Shown here: positions 1 through 11,125 of the stretch, piece after piece
How the letters are laid out: each line of letters opens with the position of its first letter
Position numbering within the stretch: position 1 is the stretch's first letter
Assembly (NCBI RefSeq): GCF_047511655.1
Contig: NC_133397.1
Span: 48,250,001 to 48,314,000 of the forward strand
Direction: 5' to 3'
DNA from: Castor canadensis
Taxonomy: Eukaryota; Chordata; Mammalia; Rodentia; Castoridae
Length of the DNA stretch: 64,000 nt
Translations under genes and position numbers: made by a program
Notes under the pieces: generated by a model
What the model saw: only the letters and a program-made list of their open reading frames with translations
Databases searched by the model: none
Told to the model about the DNA's origin: nothing

Positions 1-1041
1 GCCGATGGCAACTGGCTTGACCTCTTTTCTTGTCCTGCCATTTCAGATGGCTCCAGTCAGTCTTTGCCTTCCAAATTTGCTGTGTAAGAAAACACCAGTG
101 TCTATTCTTACATGCTCTGATATGGATATTTTGAGGTTGCACGATGGTCTACCATCCAAAATTTAGTTTGTACATCAAGACTGATGATGTCATACATTCA
201 CTTTTAAAAGGGTATGAAAAGTTTATTGATGTTTTTACATAACAAGGCTTTCAGGGGATAGCAAGATAGGTTTTCAAAATCTGGTTTGAAATGGCTTAAG
301 AGAGAAGAGAAAGGAGACTGATTTGGGGTTTTTATTATGGTCTGGTGTGAGGGTCCTAAGCATGAGTGAGCAGATGTGCCTTGAATCTCCCACAGGTGCC
401 AAAGGAGGGAGCACATAAATTTTCTTACCAGCTTGCACACATGAGGGCACAAGGGGAAGGGGGAGTAATGAGGTTTAAGAATATATGACAATCAAACATC
501 AAAAAGTGGATTTAAATTCTATGAGAGTCCTTTAGCTCTAGGGGACATATGCTAAGACTTCCTAAGAACACTCTTTCTGTGCTTGGTTTTGAAACCATGG
601 GGAAGGGCAGAGAAAGGAGATTTATTACATGACTTGGGACATGCAGTGGGAAAAGGGAGAGTAAACACTCAGCCCATCTTTAGCCATCTTCAGGGTATAT
701 ACACAAGCTATAGATTTTCTGCTTTTTTTTTTTTACAATTTTAAATGCTTTACTATATTTAATTTACAATAACTTCATGCATGAGGAAAACTAATAACTA
801 TAAAAAATACCTTGTCCTAAGCTAGATAGCATATGTGGGCTTTGGCCTATGTGATTTTGAATCCTGGGCTCCTAATCATTTATCCCCTATATAAATAAAA
901 TAGTACAAAAATATTTTAAAATGAATCTAGGCCTCAAGATTATAGTAAAAATATATATTAAGAACTATAGAAAGGCAATTTTTTTGTTACTTGAAAAGAT
1001 CTTTTTTTTCCATTTCCACGAGCCATCACTTTATTTCATTT
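1..1041. other. Non-coding flank, no recognised element
   Basis: Moderately AT-rich sequence with short T runs near 722 and 1000. Frames are short on both strands and none resembles a known protein. I recognise no repeat family here. Confidence 0.5.
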
Positions 1042-1492
1042 ATTTATTTAATTATTATTGTACTGGGGATACCTTATGACATTTACTAAAGTTCTTACAA
1101 TATATCATAGTTGAATTCACCCCCACCACCATTCTCCTTTAGCTCTTCTTCCCCATTTCTGGAACAGTTTCAATAGGTCTCATTTTTCCATTTTCATACA
1201 TGAGTACATAATATTTGCACCCATACTCGCTTTCCCATGCCCTTTCCCTACATCTTCCCCTTTCCCACTGGTGCCAACCCAGAAAGGACCTGTTTTACCT
1301 TCCTGTTCTCTGTTTTTGATAGAAAACATTTTTGTTTGTATAAGATAGTTATTCAGAGAGATTCATTATGACTTTTCCATATATTTATGTATTATAACCC
1401 AAATTGGTTCATCCACTCTGTTTTTCTCCTTTCTACCTTAGTTCTCTTCTTACGGTAATTTCAACAGGTTTAAAAATTCTATATTCATTCTT
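1042..1492 (-). mobile_element. Older L1 3' end, left half, split by young L1 copy A
   Basis: The plus strand shows the reverse complement of an L1 3' UTR: a T-rich start, then the stretch around 'ttcttacaatatatcatag' and C/T-rich blocks. The same arrangement recurs at 43878-44025, 52347 and 59516. The element breaks at 1492 and its text resumes at 8709, so it was one continuous old L1 before copy A landed in it. It carries no usable reading frame. Confidence 0.8.
1478..1492. repeat. Target-site duplication, left copy (L1 copy A)
   Basis: The 15-mer tctatattcattctt here is repeated exactly at 8709-8723, flanking the 3' tail and 5' end of L1 copy A. A perfect duplication of this length is the usual mark of L1 target-primed reverse transcription. 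The last bases merge with the T run that represents the L1 poly(A) tail. Confidence 0.9.
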
Positions 1493-1978
1493 TTTTTTTA
1501 TTATTCATATGTGCATACAAGGCTTGGGTCATTTCTCCCCCCTGCCCCCACCTCCTCCCTTACCACCCACTCCGCCCCCTCCCTCTCCCCACTACCCCCT
1601 CAATACCCAGCAGAAACTATTTTGCCCTTATTTCTAATTTTGTTGTAGAGAGAGTATAAGCCATAATAGGAAGGAACAAGGGTTTTTGCTGGTTGAGATA
1701 AGGATAGCTATACAGGGAGTTGACTCACATTAATTTCCTGTGCGTGTGTGTTACCTTCTAGGTTAATTCTTTTTGATCTCACCTTTTCTCTAGTTCCTGG
1801 TCCCCTTTTCCTATTGGCCTCAGTTGCTTTTAAGGTATCTGCTTTAGTTTCTCTGCGTTAAGGGCAACAAATGCTAGCTAATTTTTTAGGTGTCTTACCT
1901 ATTCTCACCCCTCCCTTGTGTGCTCTCGCTTTTATCATGTGCTCAAAGTCCAATCCCATTGTTGTGTTTGCCCTTGAT
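1493..1978 (-). other. L1 copy A 3' UTR with G-rich tract and A tail
   Basis: On the minus strand the UTR holds a G-run-rich purine tract (1534-1605), then a conserved tail ending in a short A run. G-rich polypurine tracts near the 3' end are a shared feature of mammalian L1 and can form G-quadruplexes. The same block recurs in copy B (about 15668-15725) and in the short 3' copies at 31826 and 40687. Confidence 0.8.
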
Positions 1979-4900
1979 CTAATGTCCACATATGAGGGAG
2001 AACATACGATTTTTGGTCTTTTGGGCCAGGCTAACCTCACTCAGAATGATGTTCTCCAATTCCATCCGTTTACCAGCGAATGATAATATTTCATTCTTCT
2101 TCATGGCTGCATAAAATTCCACTGTGTATAGATACCACATTTTCTTAATCCATTTGTCAGTGGTGGGGCATCTTGGCTGTTTCCATAACTTGGTATTGTG
2201 AATAGTGCCACAATAAACATGGGTGTGCAGGTGCCTCTGGAGTAACCTGTATCACAGTCTTTTGGGTATATCCCCAAGAGTGGTATTGCTGGATCAAATG
2301 GTAGATCAATGTCTAGCTTTTTAAGTAGCCTCCAAATTTTTTTTCTAGAGTGGTTGTACTAGTTTACATTCCCACCAACAGTGTAAGAGGGTTCCTTTTT
2401 CCCCGCATCCTCGCCAACACCTGTTGTTGGTGGTGTTGCTGATGATGGCTATTCTAACAGGGGTGAGGTAGAATCTTTGTGTGGTTTTAATTTGCATTTC
2501 CTTTATTGCTAGAGATGGTGAGCATTTTTTCATGTGTTTTTTGGCCATTTGAATTTCTTCTTTTGAGAAAGTTCTGTTTAGTTCACTTGCCCATTTCTTT
2601 ATTGGTTCACTAGTTTTGGGAGAATTTAGTTTTTTAAGTTCCCTCTATATTCTGGTTATCAGTCCTTTGTCTGATGTATAGTTGGCAAATATTTTTCCCA
2701 CTCTGTGGGTGTTCTCTTCAGTTTAGAGACCATATCTTTTGATGAACAGAAGCTTTTTAGCTTTATGAGGTCCCATTTATCTATGCTATCTCTTAGTTGC
2801 TGTGCTGCTGGGGTTTCATTGAGAAAGTTCTTACCTATACCTACTAACTCCAGAGTATTTCCTACTCTTTCCTGTATCAACTTTAGAGTTTGTGGTCTGA
2901 TATTAAGATCCTTGATCCATTTTGAGTTAATCTTGGTATAGGGTGATATACATGGATCTAGTTTCAGTTTTTTGCAGACTGCTAACCAGTTTTCCCAGCA
3001 GTTTTTGTTGAAGAGGCTGCTATTTCTCCATCGTATATTTTTAGCTCCTTTGTCAAAGACAAGTTGGTTATAGTTGTGTGGCTTCATATCTGGGTCCTCT
3101 ATTCTGTTCCACTGGTCTTCATGTCTGTTTTTGTGCCAGTACCATGCTGTTTTTATTGTTACTGCTTTGTAATATAGTTTGAAGTCAGGTATTGTGATAC
3201 CACCTGCATTGTTCTTTTGACTGAGTATTGCCTTGGCTATTCGTGGCCTCTTGTGTTTCCATATAAATTTCACAGTAGATTTTTCAATCTCTTTAATGAA
3301 TGTCATTGGAATTTTGATGGGAATTGCATTAAACATGTAGATTACTTTGGGGAGTATAGACATTTTTACTATGTTGATTCTACCAATCCATGAGCATGGG
3401 AGATCTCTCCACTTTCTATAGTCTTCCTCAATCTCTTTCTTCAGAAGTGTATAGTTTTCCTTGTAGAGGTCTTTCACATCTTTTGTTAGGTTTACTCCTA
3501 GGTATTTGATTTTTTTGAGGCTATTGTAAATGGAATTGTTTTCATACATTCTTTTTCCGTTTGCTCATTGTTAGTGTATAGAAATGCTAATGATTTTTCT
3601 ATGTTGATTTTATATCCTGCTATCTTGCTATAGCTATTGATGATGTCTAGAAGCTTCTGAGTAGAGTTTTTTGGGTCTTTAAGGTATAGGATCATGTCAT
3701 CTGCAAATAGGGATATTTTGACAGTTTCTTTACCTATTTATTTTCCTTTTATTCCTTCTTCTTGCCTAATTGCTCTGGCTAGGAATTCCAGTACTATGTT
3801 GAGTAGGAGTGGAGATAGTGGGCATCCTTGTCTGGTTTCTGCTTTTAGAGGGAATGGTTTCAGTTTTTCTCCGTTAAGTATAATGCTGGCTGTAGGTTTG
3901 TCATGTATAGCTTTTATAATGTTGAGGTACTTTTCTTCTATTCCTAGTTTTCTTAGAGCTTTTATCACAAAATGATGTTGGATCTTATCAAAGGCTTTTT
4001 CTGCATCTATTGAGATGATCAAGTGGTTTTTGTCTTTGCTTCTGTTAATGTGGTTTATTACATTTATTGCTTTTCATATGTTGAACCACCCCTGCATCCC
4101 TGGGATGAAGCCTACTTGGTCGTGGTGAATAATCTTTTTGATGTGTTGTTGAATTCGGTTTGCCATTATTTTGTTGAGGATTTTTGCGTCAATGTTCATT
4201 AAGGAGATTGGCCTATAGTTCTCCTTTTTGGAGGTGTCTTTGCCTGGTTTTGGGATAAGTGTAATACTGGCTTCATAAAATGTGTTAGGCAGTTTTCCTT
4301 CCCTTTCTATTTCGTGGAACAGTTTGAGGAGGGTTGGTATCAGATCTTCTTTAAAGGTCTGATAGAATTCAGCAGAGAATCCATCAGGTCCTGGACTTTT
4401 CTTTTTGGGGAGACTCTTGATTGCTGCTTCAATTTCATTTTGTGTTCTAGGTCTATTCAGGTGATTAATTTCCTCTTGGTTCAGTTTTGGATGATCATAT
4501 GTATCTAGAAACCTGTCCATTTCTTTAAGATTTTCAAACTTATTTGAATATAGGTTCTCAAAGTAGTCTCTGATGATTTCCTGGACTTCCATGGTGTTTT
4601 GCTTTCCTGATTCTACTAATTTGGGTTTTTTCTCTCCTCATTTTGGTCCTTTTGCATTCCTGATTCTACTAATTTGGGTTTTTTCTCTCCTCATTTTAGT
4701 CAGGTTTGCCAGGGGTCTATCGATCTTGTTTATTTTTTCAAAGAACCAACTTTTTGTTTCATTAATTCTTTGTATGGTTTTTTTGGTTTCTATTTCATTG
4801 ATTTCAGCTCTTATTTTCATTATTTCTCTCCTTCTATTTGTTTTGGGATATGCTTGTTCTTGTTTTTCTAGGAGTTTGAGATCATTGATTTGGGATCTTT

Positions 4901-5828
4901 CAGTCTTTTTAATATATGTACTCATGGCTATAAACTTTCCTCTCAGGACTGCCTTAGCTGTGTCCCATAGGTTCTGGTAGGTTGTGTTTTCATTTTCATT
5001 GACTTCCAGGAATTTTTTAATTTCCTCTTTTATTTCATCAATGATCCATTGTTCATTAAGCAATGAGTTATTTAGTTTCCAGCTGTTTGCATGTTTTTTG
5101 TCTTTACTTTTGTTGTTGAGTTCTACTTTTACTGCATTGTGATCAGATAGTATGCACGGTATAATTTCTATTTTCTTATATTTGCTGAGGCTTGCTTTGT
5201 GCCCTAGGATATGATCTGTTTTGGAGAAGGTTCCATGGACTGCTGAGAAGAATGTATATTGTATAGAGGTTGGAGGAAATGTTCTGTAGACATCAAGTAG
5301 GTCCATTTGATCTATTGTATATTTTAGATCTTGGATTTCCTTATTGATTTTTTGTTTGGATGACCTATCTGTTGATGATAATGGGGTGTTAAAGTCTCCC
5401 ACAACCACTGTGTTGGCGTTTATATATGCATTTAGGTCTTTCAGGGTATGTTTGATGAAATTGGGTGTGTTGACTTTGGGTGCATACAGGTTGATAATTA
5501 TTATTTCCTTTTGGTCTATTTCCCCTTTTATTAGTATGGAATGTCCTTCTTTATCTCGTTTGATCAATGTAGGTTTGAAGTCTACTTTGTCAGAGATAAG
5601 TATTGCTACTCCTGCCTGTTTTCGAGGGCCATTGGCTTGGTAAATCTTCTTCTAGCCTTTCATCCTAAGCCTATGCTTATTTCTGTCGGTGAGATGGGTC
5701 TCCTGTAAGCAACAAATTGTTGGATCTTCCTTTTAAATCCATTTCGTCAAGTGGTGCCTTTTGATGGGTGAATTAAGTCCGTTAACATTAAGCATTAGTA
5801 CTGATAGGTATGTGGTGATTCCTGTCAT
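1979..5828 (-). pseudogene. L1 ORF2 (endonuclease/reverse transcriptase), copy A, disrupted
   Basis: ORF2 encodes the endonuclease and reverse transcriptase that nick the target and copy the L1 RNA. Reading from 5828, the start runs MTGITTYLSVL and leads into an AP-endonuclease-like N-terminus with the LNVNGLN and QETHL motifs. GDFNTPL and the SDHN motif follow in the piece ending at 4638. The RT domain spans 4592-3498 and includes [19 protein letters not shown] and FADD. The C-terminal part runs to LICGH and a stop at 1979. About 3850 bp matches the usual ~1280 codons. It is broken by at least two stops near the N-terminus (after TKWI and in the following 40 codons), a frameshifting 53-bp tandem duplication near 4608-4713, a stop just before the FADD block and several later shifts. 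The start was chosen by match to copy B and by spacing from ORF1. Confidence 0.9.
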
Positions 5829-5878
5829 TTAGTTGTCTTAGTTGTTTGAAGGTTTGATTGTGTGTACCTAAGTTGAGG

Positions 5879-7081
5879 TTACTCTCTACTGTCTTGCTTT
5901 TTCTTTTCCTGTGGTTTGGTGCTGCATGTCTTTTCATGGTTAAGTTGGGTTTCACTTTCTGTGTGCAGAATCCCTTGCAGAATCTTTTGTAGTGGTGGCT
6001 TTGTGGTCACATATTGTTTTAGTTTCTGCTTATCATGGAGGACTTTTATTGCTCCATCTATTTTGAATGATAGTCTTGCTGGGTAGAGTATCCTGGGGTT
6101 GAAGTTATTTTCATTCAGTGCCCGGAAGATCTCACCCCATGCTCTTCTTGCTTTTAATGTTTCTGTTGAGAAGTCTGCTGTGATTTGATGGGTTTACCTT
6201 TGTATGTTATTTGTTTTTTCTCTCTTACAGCCTTCAATATTCTTTCCTTAGTTTCTGAACTTGTTGTTTTAATGATGATATGTCATGAGGTAGTTCTATT
6301 TTGATCTGGTCTGTTTGGTGTCCTGGAGGCCTCTTGCATCTGTATGGGAATATCTTTCTCTAGATTTGGGAAATTTTCCGTTATTATTTTGTTAAATAGA
6401 TTACACATTCCCTTCGCTTGCACCTCTTCACCTTCTTTGATGCCCATGATTCTCAAGTTTGGTCTTTTGATGGAGTTGGTGAGTTCTTGCATTTTCTTTT
6501 CACAGGTCTTGAGTTGTTTAATTAATAATTCTTCAGTTTTTCCTTTAATTACCATTTCATCTTCATGTTCTGAGATTCTGTCTTCTGTTTGTTTTATTCT
6601 GCTGGATTGGCCTTCCGTTTTGTTTTGCAGTTCTGTTTCGTTCTTTTTTCTGAGGTTTTCCATATCCTGGGTGGTTTCCTCTTTAATGTTGTCCATTTTT
6701 GTCCTGAGTTCATTTATCTGTTTATTCATTGTGTTCTCTGTTTCATTTTGGTGTTTATACAGTACTTGTATGGTTTCCTTTATTTCTTCTTTTGCTTTTT
6801 CAAATTCTCTATTTTTGTTTTGTCTTGGAATTTCTTGAGTGTCTCCTGTACATTTTTGTTGACCCTATCCAGTATCATCTCTATAAAATTCTCATTGAGT
6901 ACTTGTAGTATGTCTTCTTTTAAATTATTCTTGTGGGCATCATTGGGTCCTTTGGCATAGTTTATCTTCATTTTGTTGGAGTCTGGATCTGAGTTTCTGT
7001 CTTCTTACTCCCCTCTGGTTCCTGTACTAATTTTTTGCTGTGGGGAAATTGGTTTCCCTGTTTATTCTGTCTTCCCGTCAT
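5879..7081 (-). pseudogene. L1 ORF1 (RNA-binding protein), copy A, disrupted
   Basis: ORF1p is the trimeric RNA chaperone that packages L1 RNA. The frame starts MTGRQNKQGN at 7081. A coiled-coil region rich in K, E, N and L follows, then the RRM-like block beginning RPNLRIMGIKEG and the C-terminal basic domain, with the stop at 5879. About 400 codons is slightly longer than mouse ORF1. Frame changes near 6970 and 6750, and several stops after 6283, break it. It ends 50 nt before the ORF2 start, the typical short L1 intergenic gap. Confidence 0.88.
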
Positions 7082-7990
7082 TGTCTTTGTTGTTGTTACT
7101 GTCCCTGTACTGTGTGCAATTAAGTATTTTCTAGCTTGTAATAATAACAATGGCAATATTTAGAATGGAAGGATGAGCTGAGATGGAAAGCAAGAAGTTA
7201 AAGAAAAGGGGAAAATAAATACCCAGACAAGAGGGAGAAAGCAGAACAAGGTTTCAGACAAGAAAGTTTCAAAGGATAAACAGGGAGCATTAGTGTACTA
7301 ATTGACAGTAAGCTGAACAGACATTAGAGAGACAGAGGATTGAAAATCAAAAATAAAAAAACCCCATAAGAATAAAAATAAAAAATAAGTAAATGAAAGA
7401 AATATCTATATATAAAAATGAATTAAAATGAAATGGAAAATAGAAAATTAAAAAAAAACCCCAAAAACCAAAAAACCAAAAAACCTCCAAGTTCAAATGC
7501 AATGAAGTTTCAGTCTTAATAATTTGGGTGTCTGTCTCAGTCTCCAATCCTGGAGATGGTGCCTCAGATGTTGTTCTATAGTTGTCTCTTCAAAGGGGAC
7601 ACATAAAGTAGAACAAAACTGTACACACACACACACACACAAACCCCACCAAGTGTCCTAAGTTCAAATGCAATACAGTTTCAGTAAGTTTTTCAGGTTG
7701 CAGGTGTAATTCGTTTGTTCTCTCATCAAAGGTAGAGAGAAAAAGAAAAAAAAGAGTCTGGAGACAGTTCTGAGAATGGTATCTGCAGCTGTGGCTTGCC
7801 TGCCCGCTGCTGTCATCCTGCTGTTGCTGGAGGTGTTGTTTATGCAGATCTCTGGGGTGAGCTTAACACTCACCTGGCCCCGCAGGCTTTGTTTGTTCAG
7901 AGTTCTCCTGTGCGGGAGCCTCTGCTACAGGCTTTCCTCTTTCCAAGCACTGGGAAAGGTGACACTGCACCCGCATTGTCAGGCCTGCAT

Positions 7991-8262
7991 GTTTATTTAC
8001 AGTTCATGTGGGAGGTGGGTCTTCCCCCCTCTCCTGTGAAGTTTTCCTCCCACTGCCACCTTCACAAGCTTTCCTGCTCCTGATTATGGGGCAGTGCTTC
8101 TGCTCCTGCCAGCTGCCATGTTTGTTTACAGTTCACGTGGGAAGTGGGTCTTCCTTTCTCTCCTGTGGAGTTTTCCTCCCTCCGCCACTCTCACCAGCTT
8201 TCCCACTCCTGGTTGTTGGGCACGTGCCCCGTCCCTGCTCCCGTTTCCGGCCCGCCCAGCTT
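7991..8262 (-). repeat. Tandem 5' UTR monomers in L1 copy A (about 129-143 bp)
   Basis: The block starting gtttatttacagttc recurs at 7991, 8120 (gtttgtttacagttc) and 8263, each followed by similar 'gtgggaagtgggtcttcc' and 'gagttttcctcc' segments in the first two units. Copy B has only two starts (21654 and 21791), so copy A carries one extra unit. This resembles the tandem promoter monomers of mouse L1, though the sequence is not homologous as far as I can tell. Confidence 0.75.
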
Positions 8263-8688
8263 GTTTATTTACAGTCCCGGGAAGGATTCCCTTCCCCCAA
8301 TCTTCGGTGTTCAGTGCGCCCCACCCTCTTTCCTGCATGTCTTTATTGCTCTTATTGCTTATTACTCAGTTTCTCTTTTTTCCCCGGGTGGAGGTCAGTC
8401 TGTCCAGGGGGCTATGCTGCTCTGACCCAGGCTTGTCTGTGGGAGTACCGCGGTACTGCAAAGCTCACCTGGTCCGTGTCTTCCCAAGCCATCTGGGCAC
8501 CAGCGACTGGTGGCCCAGGGGCCCTCCTTGTTTCTCCGTTTAATGTGAAGTGGAGATTCTCTGCGCCAACTGGAGGTGTGGAGGTGTCAAAGTTATGCCT
8601 CTTCTCAGTGATTATGCCTACAAAGTGTGTCTCTGGTGTCTCTCCAAGATTTCACTATAGGAGGCTTGCTTTTTGCTTCCTCCCTCTA

Positions 8689-8701
8689 GCCGCCGTCTTG
8701 G
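8689..8701 (-). promoter_or_regulatory. YY1-like site at L1 copy A 5' end, core altered
   Basis: The minus strand reads CCAAGACGGCGGC within the first 20 nt of the element. Copy B has CCAAGATGGCGGC at the equivalent place, which matches the YY1 consensus (core ATGG). Human L1 has a YY1 site in the same terminal position that directs accurate initiation. Copy A has ACGG instead of ATGG, a change expected to weaken YY1 binding. Confidence 0.7.
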
Positions 8702-8708
8702 AATCCCC

Positions 8709-8723
8709 TCTATATTCATTCTT
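8709..8723. repeat. Target-site duplication, right copy (L1 copy A)
   Basis: Exact repeat of 1478-1492, directly abutting the 5' end of L1 copy A. It fixes the element boundary at 8708. Confidence 0.9.
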
Positions 8724-9560
8724 GTACAGAAAGTACATCAACCATATTCACCTTCCTAACTTCCTTCTTTTATCCTCCCTCTCCCATTAGTGACCTCCTC
8801 TCAGCATGACCAGTTTTTCATAATATAACATGTATTTGTGTTGGGCCTATATTCCACATATGAGAGAAAACATGTGGCCTTTGGCTTTCTGAACCTGGCT
8901 AACTTCACTTAAGATGATGTTATCCAGTTCCATCCATTTACATGCAAATGACAAAATTGCATTCTCCTTTGTGGCAGAATAAAATTCTATTGTATATAAA
9001 TATCACATTTTCTTAATCCATTCATCAGTAGTGGGGCATCTTGGCTGTTTCCATAGGTTAGTTATTGTGAATAATGCTGAAATAAACATAGGCATGCAGA
9101 TGTGTATTGTACCCTGACTTATATTCCTTTCAGTCTATCCATAGGAGTTGCATTGTTGGATCATATGGAAATTCTATTTTTATTTTTTTGAGGAGTCTCC
9201 ATACTGTTTTCCATAGTTGTTGTACTAATTTACATTTCCACCAACATTGTGTAAGGGTTCCTTTTTCCTCATACCCTTGCCAACATTTATTGTTTTTTGT
9301 GTTCTTGATGATAGCCACTCTAACAGGAGTGAGGTAGAATCTTAATATGGTTTTGATTTGCATTTTTTTTTATGACCAGGGATGTTGAGCATTTTTTCAT
9401 GTGTTTTTTGACCATTTGGGCTTCTTCCTTTGAAAAATCTCTGTTCATTTCTCTCGCCCATTTCTTCATTGGGTCATTGATTTTTGGGAGTTTAGTTTTT
9501 TGAACTTTCTGTATATTCTGGTTATTAATCCCTTATCAGATGCATAGCTGGCAAAGATTT
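8709..9560 (-). mobile_element. Older L1 3' region, right half
   Basis: Continuation of the old L1 from 1042-1492. It carries the ORF2 C-terminal region in reverse: the frame between 9363 and 9130 shows the degraded L1 motif [14 protein letters not shown]. It stops resembling L1 near 9560, where the old copy is 5' truncated. It diverges visibly from copies A and B. Confidence 0.85.
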
Positions 9561-10542
9561 TCAGAAACTACAGGTTTAAGTAGACAAAAGAATTGGGAGC
9601 CAGGGACAAAAGGTATGTATAGTTAAACATTTCCAGTCATAGTATGTTTTGGTTGAGTCCAAGTGTTCCAAGAAGTGTTCCAGACAAGTTGTTATTGCTG
9701 TTATCACTTGAGGGTAGCAATCTGGTGAGATGATTACTCCATCTTCTCATCATTATAGGTAATTGTCCTTACTTGAGGGGTGATATGTCCTGGAAGGTGC
9801 TGCTGTTCCTTAGGGATAGTTTCAGTCCCTTGTCATAAAGATGTTATCAATTATTCCTGTCCTTCCTTGATTCCAAGGTGACCACAGGAAAGAATGTTTC
9901 AGAGCAAAGGACAACAGGTACAAAATGGAGACAGAGATGCCAGGCTTTTCTCCTGCTTTTAGTTAATTGTGGGCCCAGGTTAGGAGTAAGGAGCGCTTTT
10001 CAGGAAAAGCAGTTTAAGCATCTCTTAGAGTTCCTGTCTCATGATAACACAGGACTAGTGTGCAGCTTAATAAATCAATAAATTTGGGGTGGGAGATGCC
10101 AATCTTTCCATCGTCCTCTACCAGTGGTTATTTTGAGCTTCCATTGCTTGGTTTGGTTGAGGGTAGAGCTGGGGAGGGAGGACAGAGAAGGGAGGAAAAT
10201 CCTTCATCCACACAGAAGGGAGGAAAAAATTCCATATCATTTGTAAGTCACTGGCAACTCTTTCCTCAATAGCTTTCTTCAATCTCACTTCCAAAATTCT
10301 AAAACTCTTTTTTTGGGCTGGAATGGATGATGGGAATTGATGATTATGGACTGGTTCTGCTATCTTATATTTTATAGAATATTGGGGTAACATCCTGCCT
10401 GGGACATAAATCATCCCTTTGTCCAGGGTATCCATGCTGTATATATTACATACTTGTTAGTCACTTAGTATCCATCACAGTTATTACTTTGACTGTCATG
10501 GTAGTATTGTAGTGCTTGTGTTCATGTAACCCTAATTTTCTT
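9561..10542. other. Non-coding stretch, possible unclassified repeat
   Basis: No recognised gene. The longest frames are under 110 codons, on opposite strands and overlapping. Purine-rich blocks near 10150-10220 are the only marked composition change. Confidence 0.4.
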
Positions 10543-10890
10543 TAATAATGATCCCAAAGCTCAACAAGAGTGATGCTGGCCATTTATATGTGTCAAGGAG
10601 AAGTCATAAAGTGCTCCCTTTAAGTAAAATGTTAAAAAATTTTGACTTACTAAGAAAAGAAAAAAGTTATATACTGTGGTCTCAATGCCTATGTCACTCA
10701 TCTCACTTCATCTTATCATGTATGCAGTGTACCAACTCACATCACAACAAGAAAAAGACCACAATACAATGAAATATTTTGAGTGAGAGAGATCACATTC
10801 CCATAACTTTATTGTAGTCTGTTTTAATTGTTCTACTTTGTTATTAGTTATTATTCTAATTGATAGACTTTTTAAAAAAGTTAGTTTTGT
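10543..10890 (+). mobile_element. Tigger/pogo DNA transposon fragment 1
   Basis: The frame from 10548 (MIPKLNKSDAGH...VLPLSKMLKNFDLLRKEKSY) is a decayed copy of the N-terminal DNA-binding part of a Tigger1-type transposase (CENP-B/jerky-like helix-turn-helix). The downstream part, through 'gagagagatcacattcccat' and the following T/A-rich text, matches my memory of the Tigger 3' region. The catalytic middle is missing, so this is an internally deleted ancient copy. Confidence 0.75.
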
Positions 10891-10895
10891 GTATG

Positions 10896-11011
10896 TGTAT
10901 TTTGAGGCAGAGTCTCACTATGTAGCCTAGGCTGGCCTCCAACCCACTATGTATCCCAGACTTGTCTACAACTCTCAATCTTCCTGCCTTAGCCTCTTGA
11001 ATACTAGATTA
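10896..11011 (-). mobile_element. B1-like (7SL-derived) SINE monomer
   Basis: The plus strand reads the reverse complement of a B1/Alu-type monomer: gaggcagagtctcactatg, then gcctaggctggcctccaac and cctgccttagcctc. It is about 115 bp, a normal B1 length. It separates the two Tigger fragments. Confidence 0.8.
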
Positions 11012-11023
11012 CATTAATTTTAT

Positions 11024-11125
11024 TTAATAATGGCCCCAAAGCCCAAGAGTAATGATGCTGTTCATTTGTATGTGCCAAAGAGAAGTCATAAAGTACTCCC
11101 TTTAAGTAAAAAGTTGAAAATTTAA
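11024..11125 (+). mobile_element. Tigger/pogo DNA transposon fragment 2
   Basis: Repeats the start of fragment 1 (aataatggccccaaagccca through ctccctttaagtaaaa), about 480 bp downstream and in the same orientation. It retains the same transposase N-terminal motif in decayed form but ends after about 100 bp. Either a local duplication or a second insertion explains it. Confidence 0.7.

Larger units (their letters stand above)
1493..8708 (-). mobile_element. Young full-length LINE-1, copy A
   Basis: A complete L1 layout is visible on the minus strand: 5' UTR (8708-7082), ORF1 (7081-5879), a 50-nt gap, ORF2 (5828-1979), and a 3' UTR with G-rich tract and poly(A) tail (1978-1493). The 5' end begins CCAAGACGGCGGC just inside the target-site duplication. 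It is about 7.2 kb, the normal size for a rodent L1. Perfect 15-bp flanking repeats and close similarity to copies B and C point to recent insertion. Stops and frameshifts in both ORFs mean it cannot now mobilise itself. It sits inside an older L1 of the same orientation. Confidence 0.95.
7082..8708 (-). promoter_or_regulatory. L1 copy A 5' UTR / internal promoter region
   Basis: About 1.6 kb upstream of ORF1 on the minus strand. The part near ORF1 is T-rich on the coding strand; the distal part is GC-richer with repeated blocks (7991-8262) and a YY1-like site at the extreme 5' end. L1 elements carry an internal promoter in this position. A short (CA)n run lies near 7621-7641. No promoter activity can be shown from sequence alone. 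Confidence 0.75.

Noticed and set aside
4573..4980. Plus-strand frames rich in F, L, S and I that look like membrane proteins
   Set aside because: They are the antisense of A-rich L1 ORF2. The hydrophobic composition follows from the reversed lysine/asparagine codons.
8008..8790. 260-codon plus-strand frame
   Set aside because: It reads antisense through the GC-richer L1 5' UTR and out into flanking old L1. The tandem monomers extend it; no protein homology.
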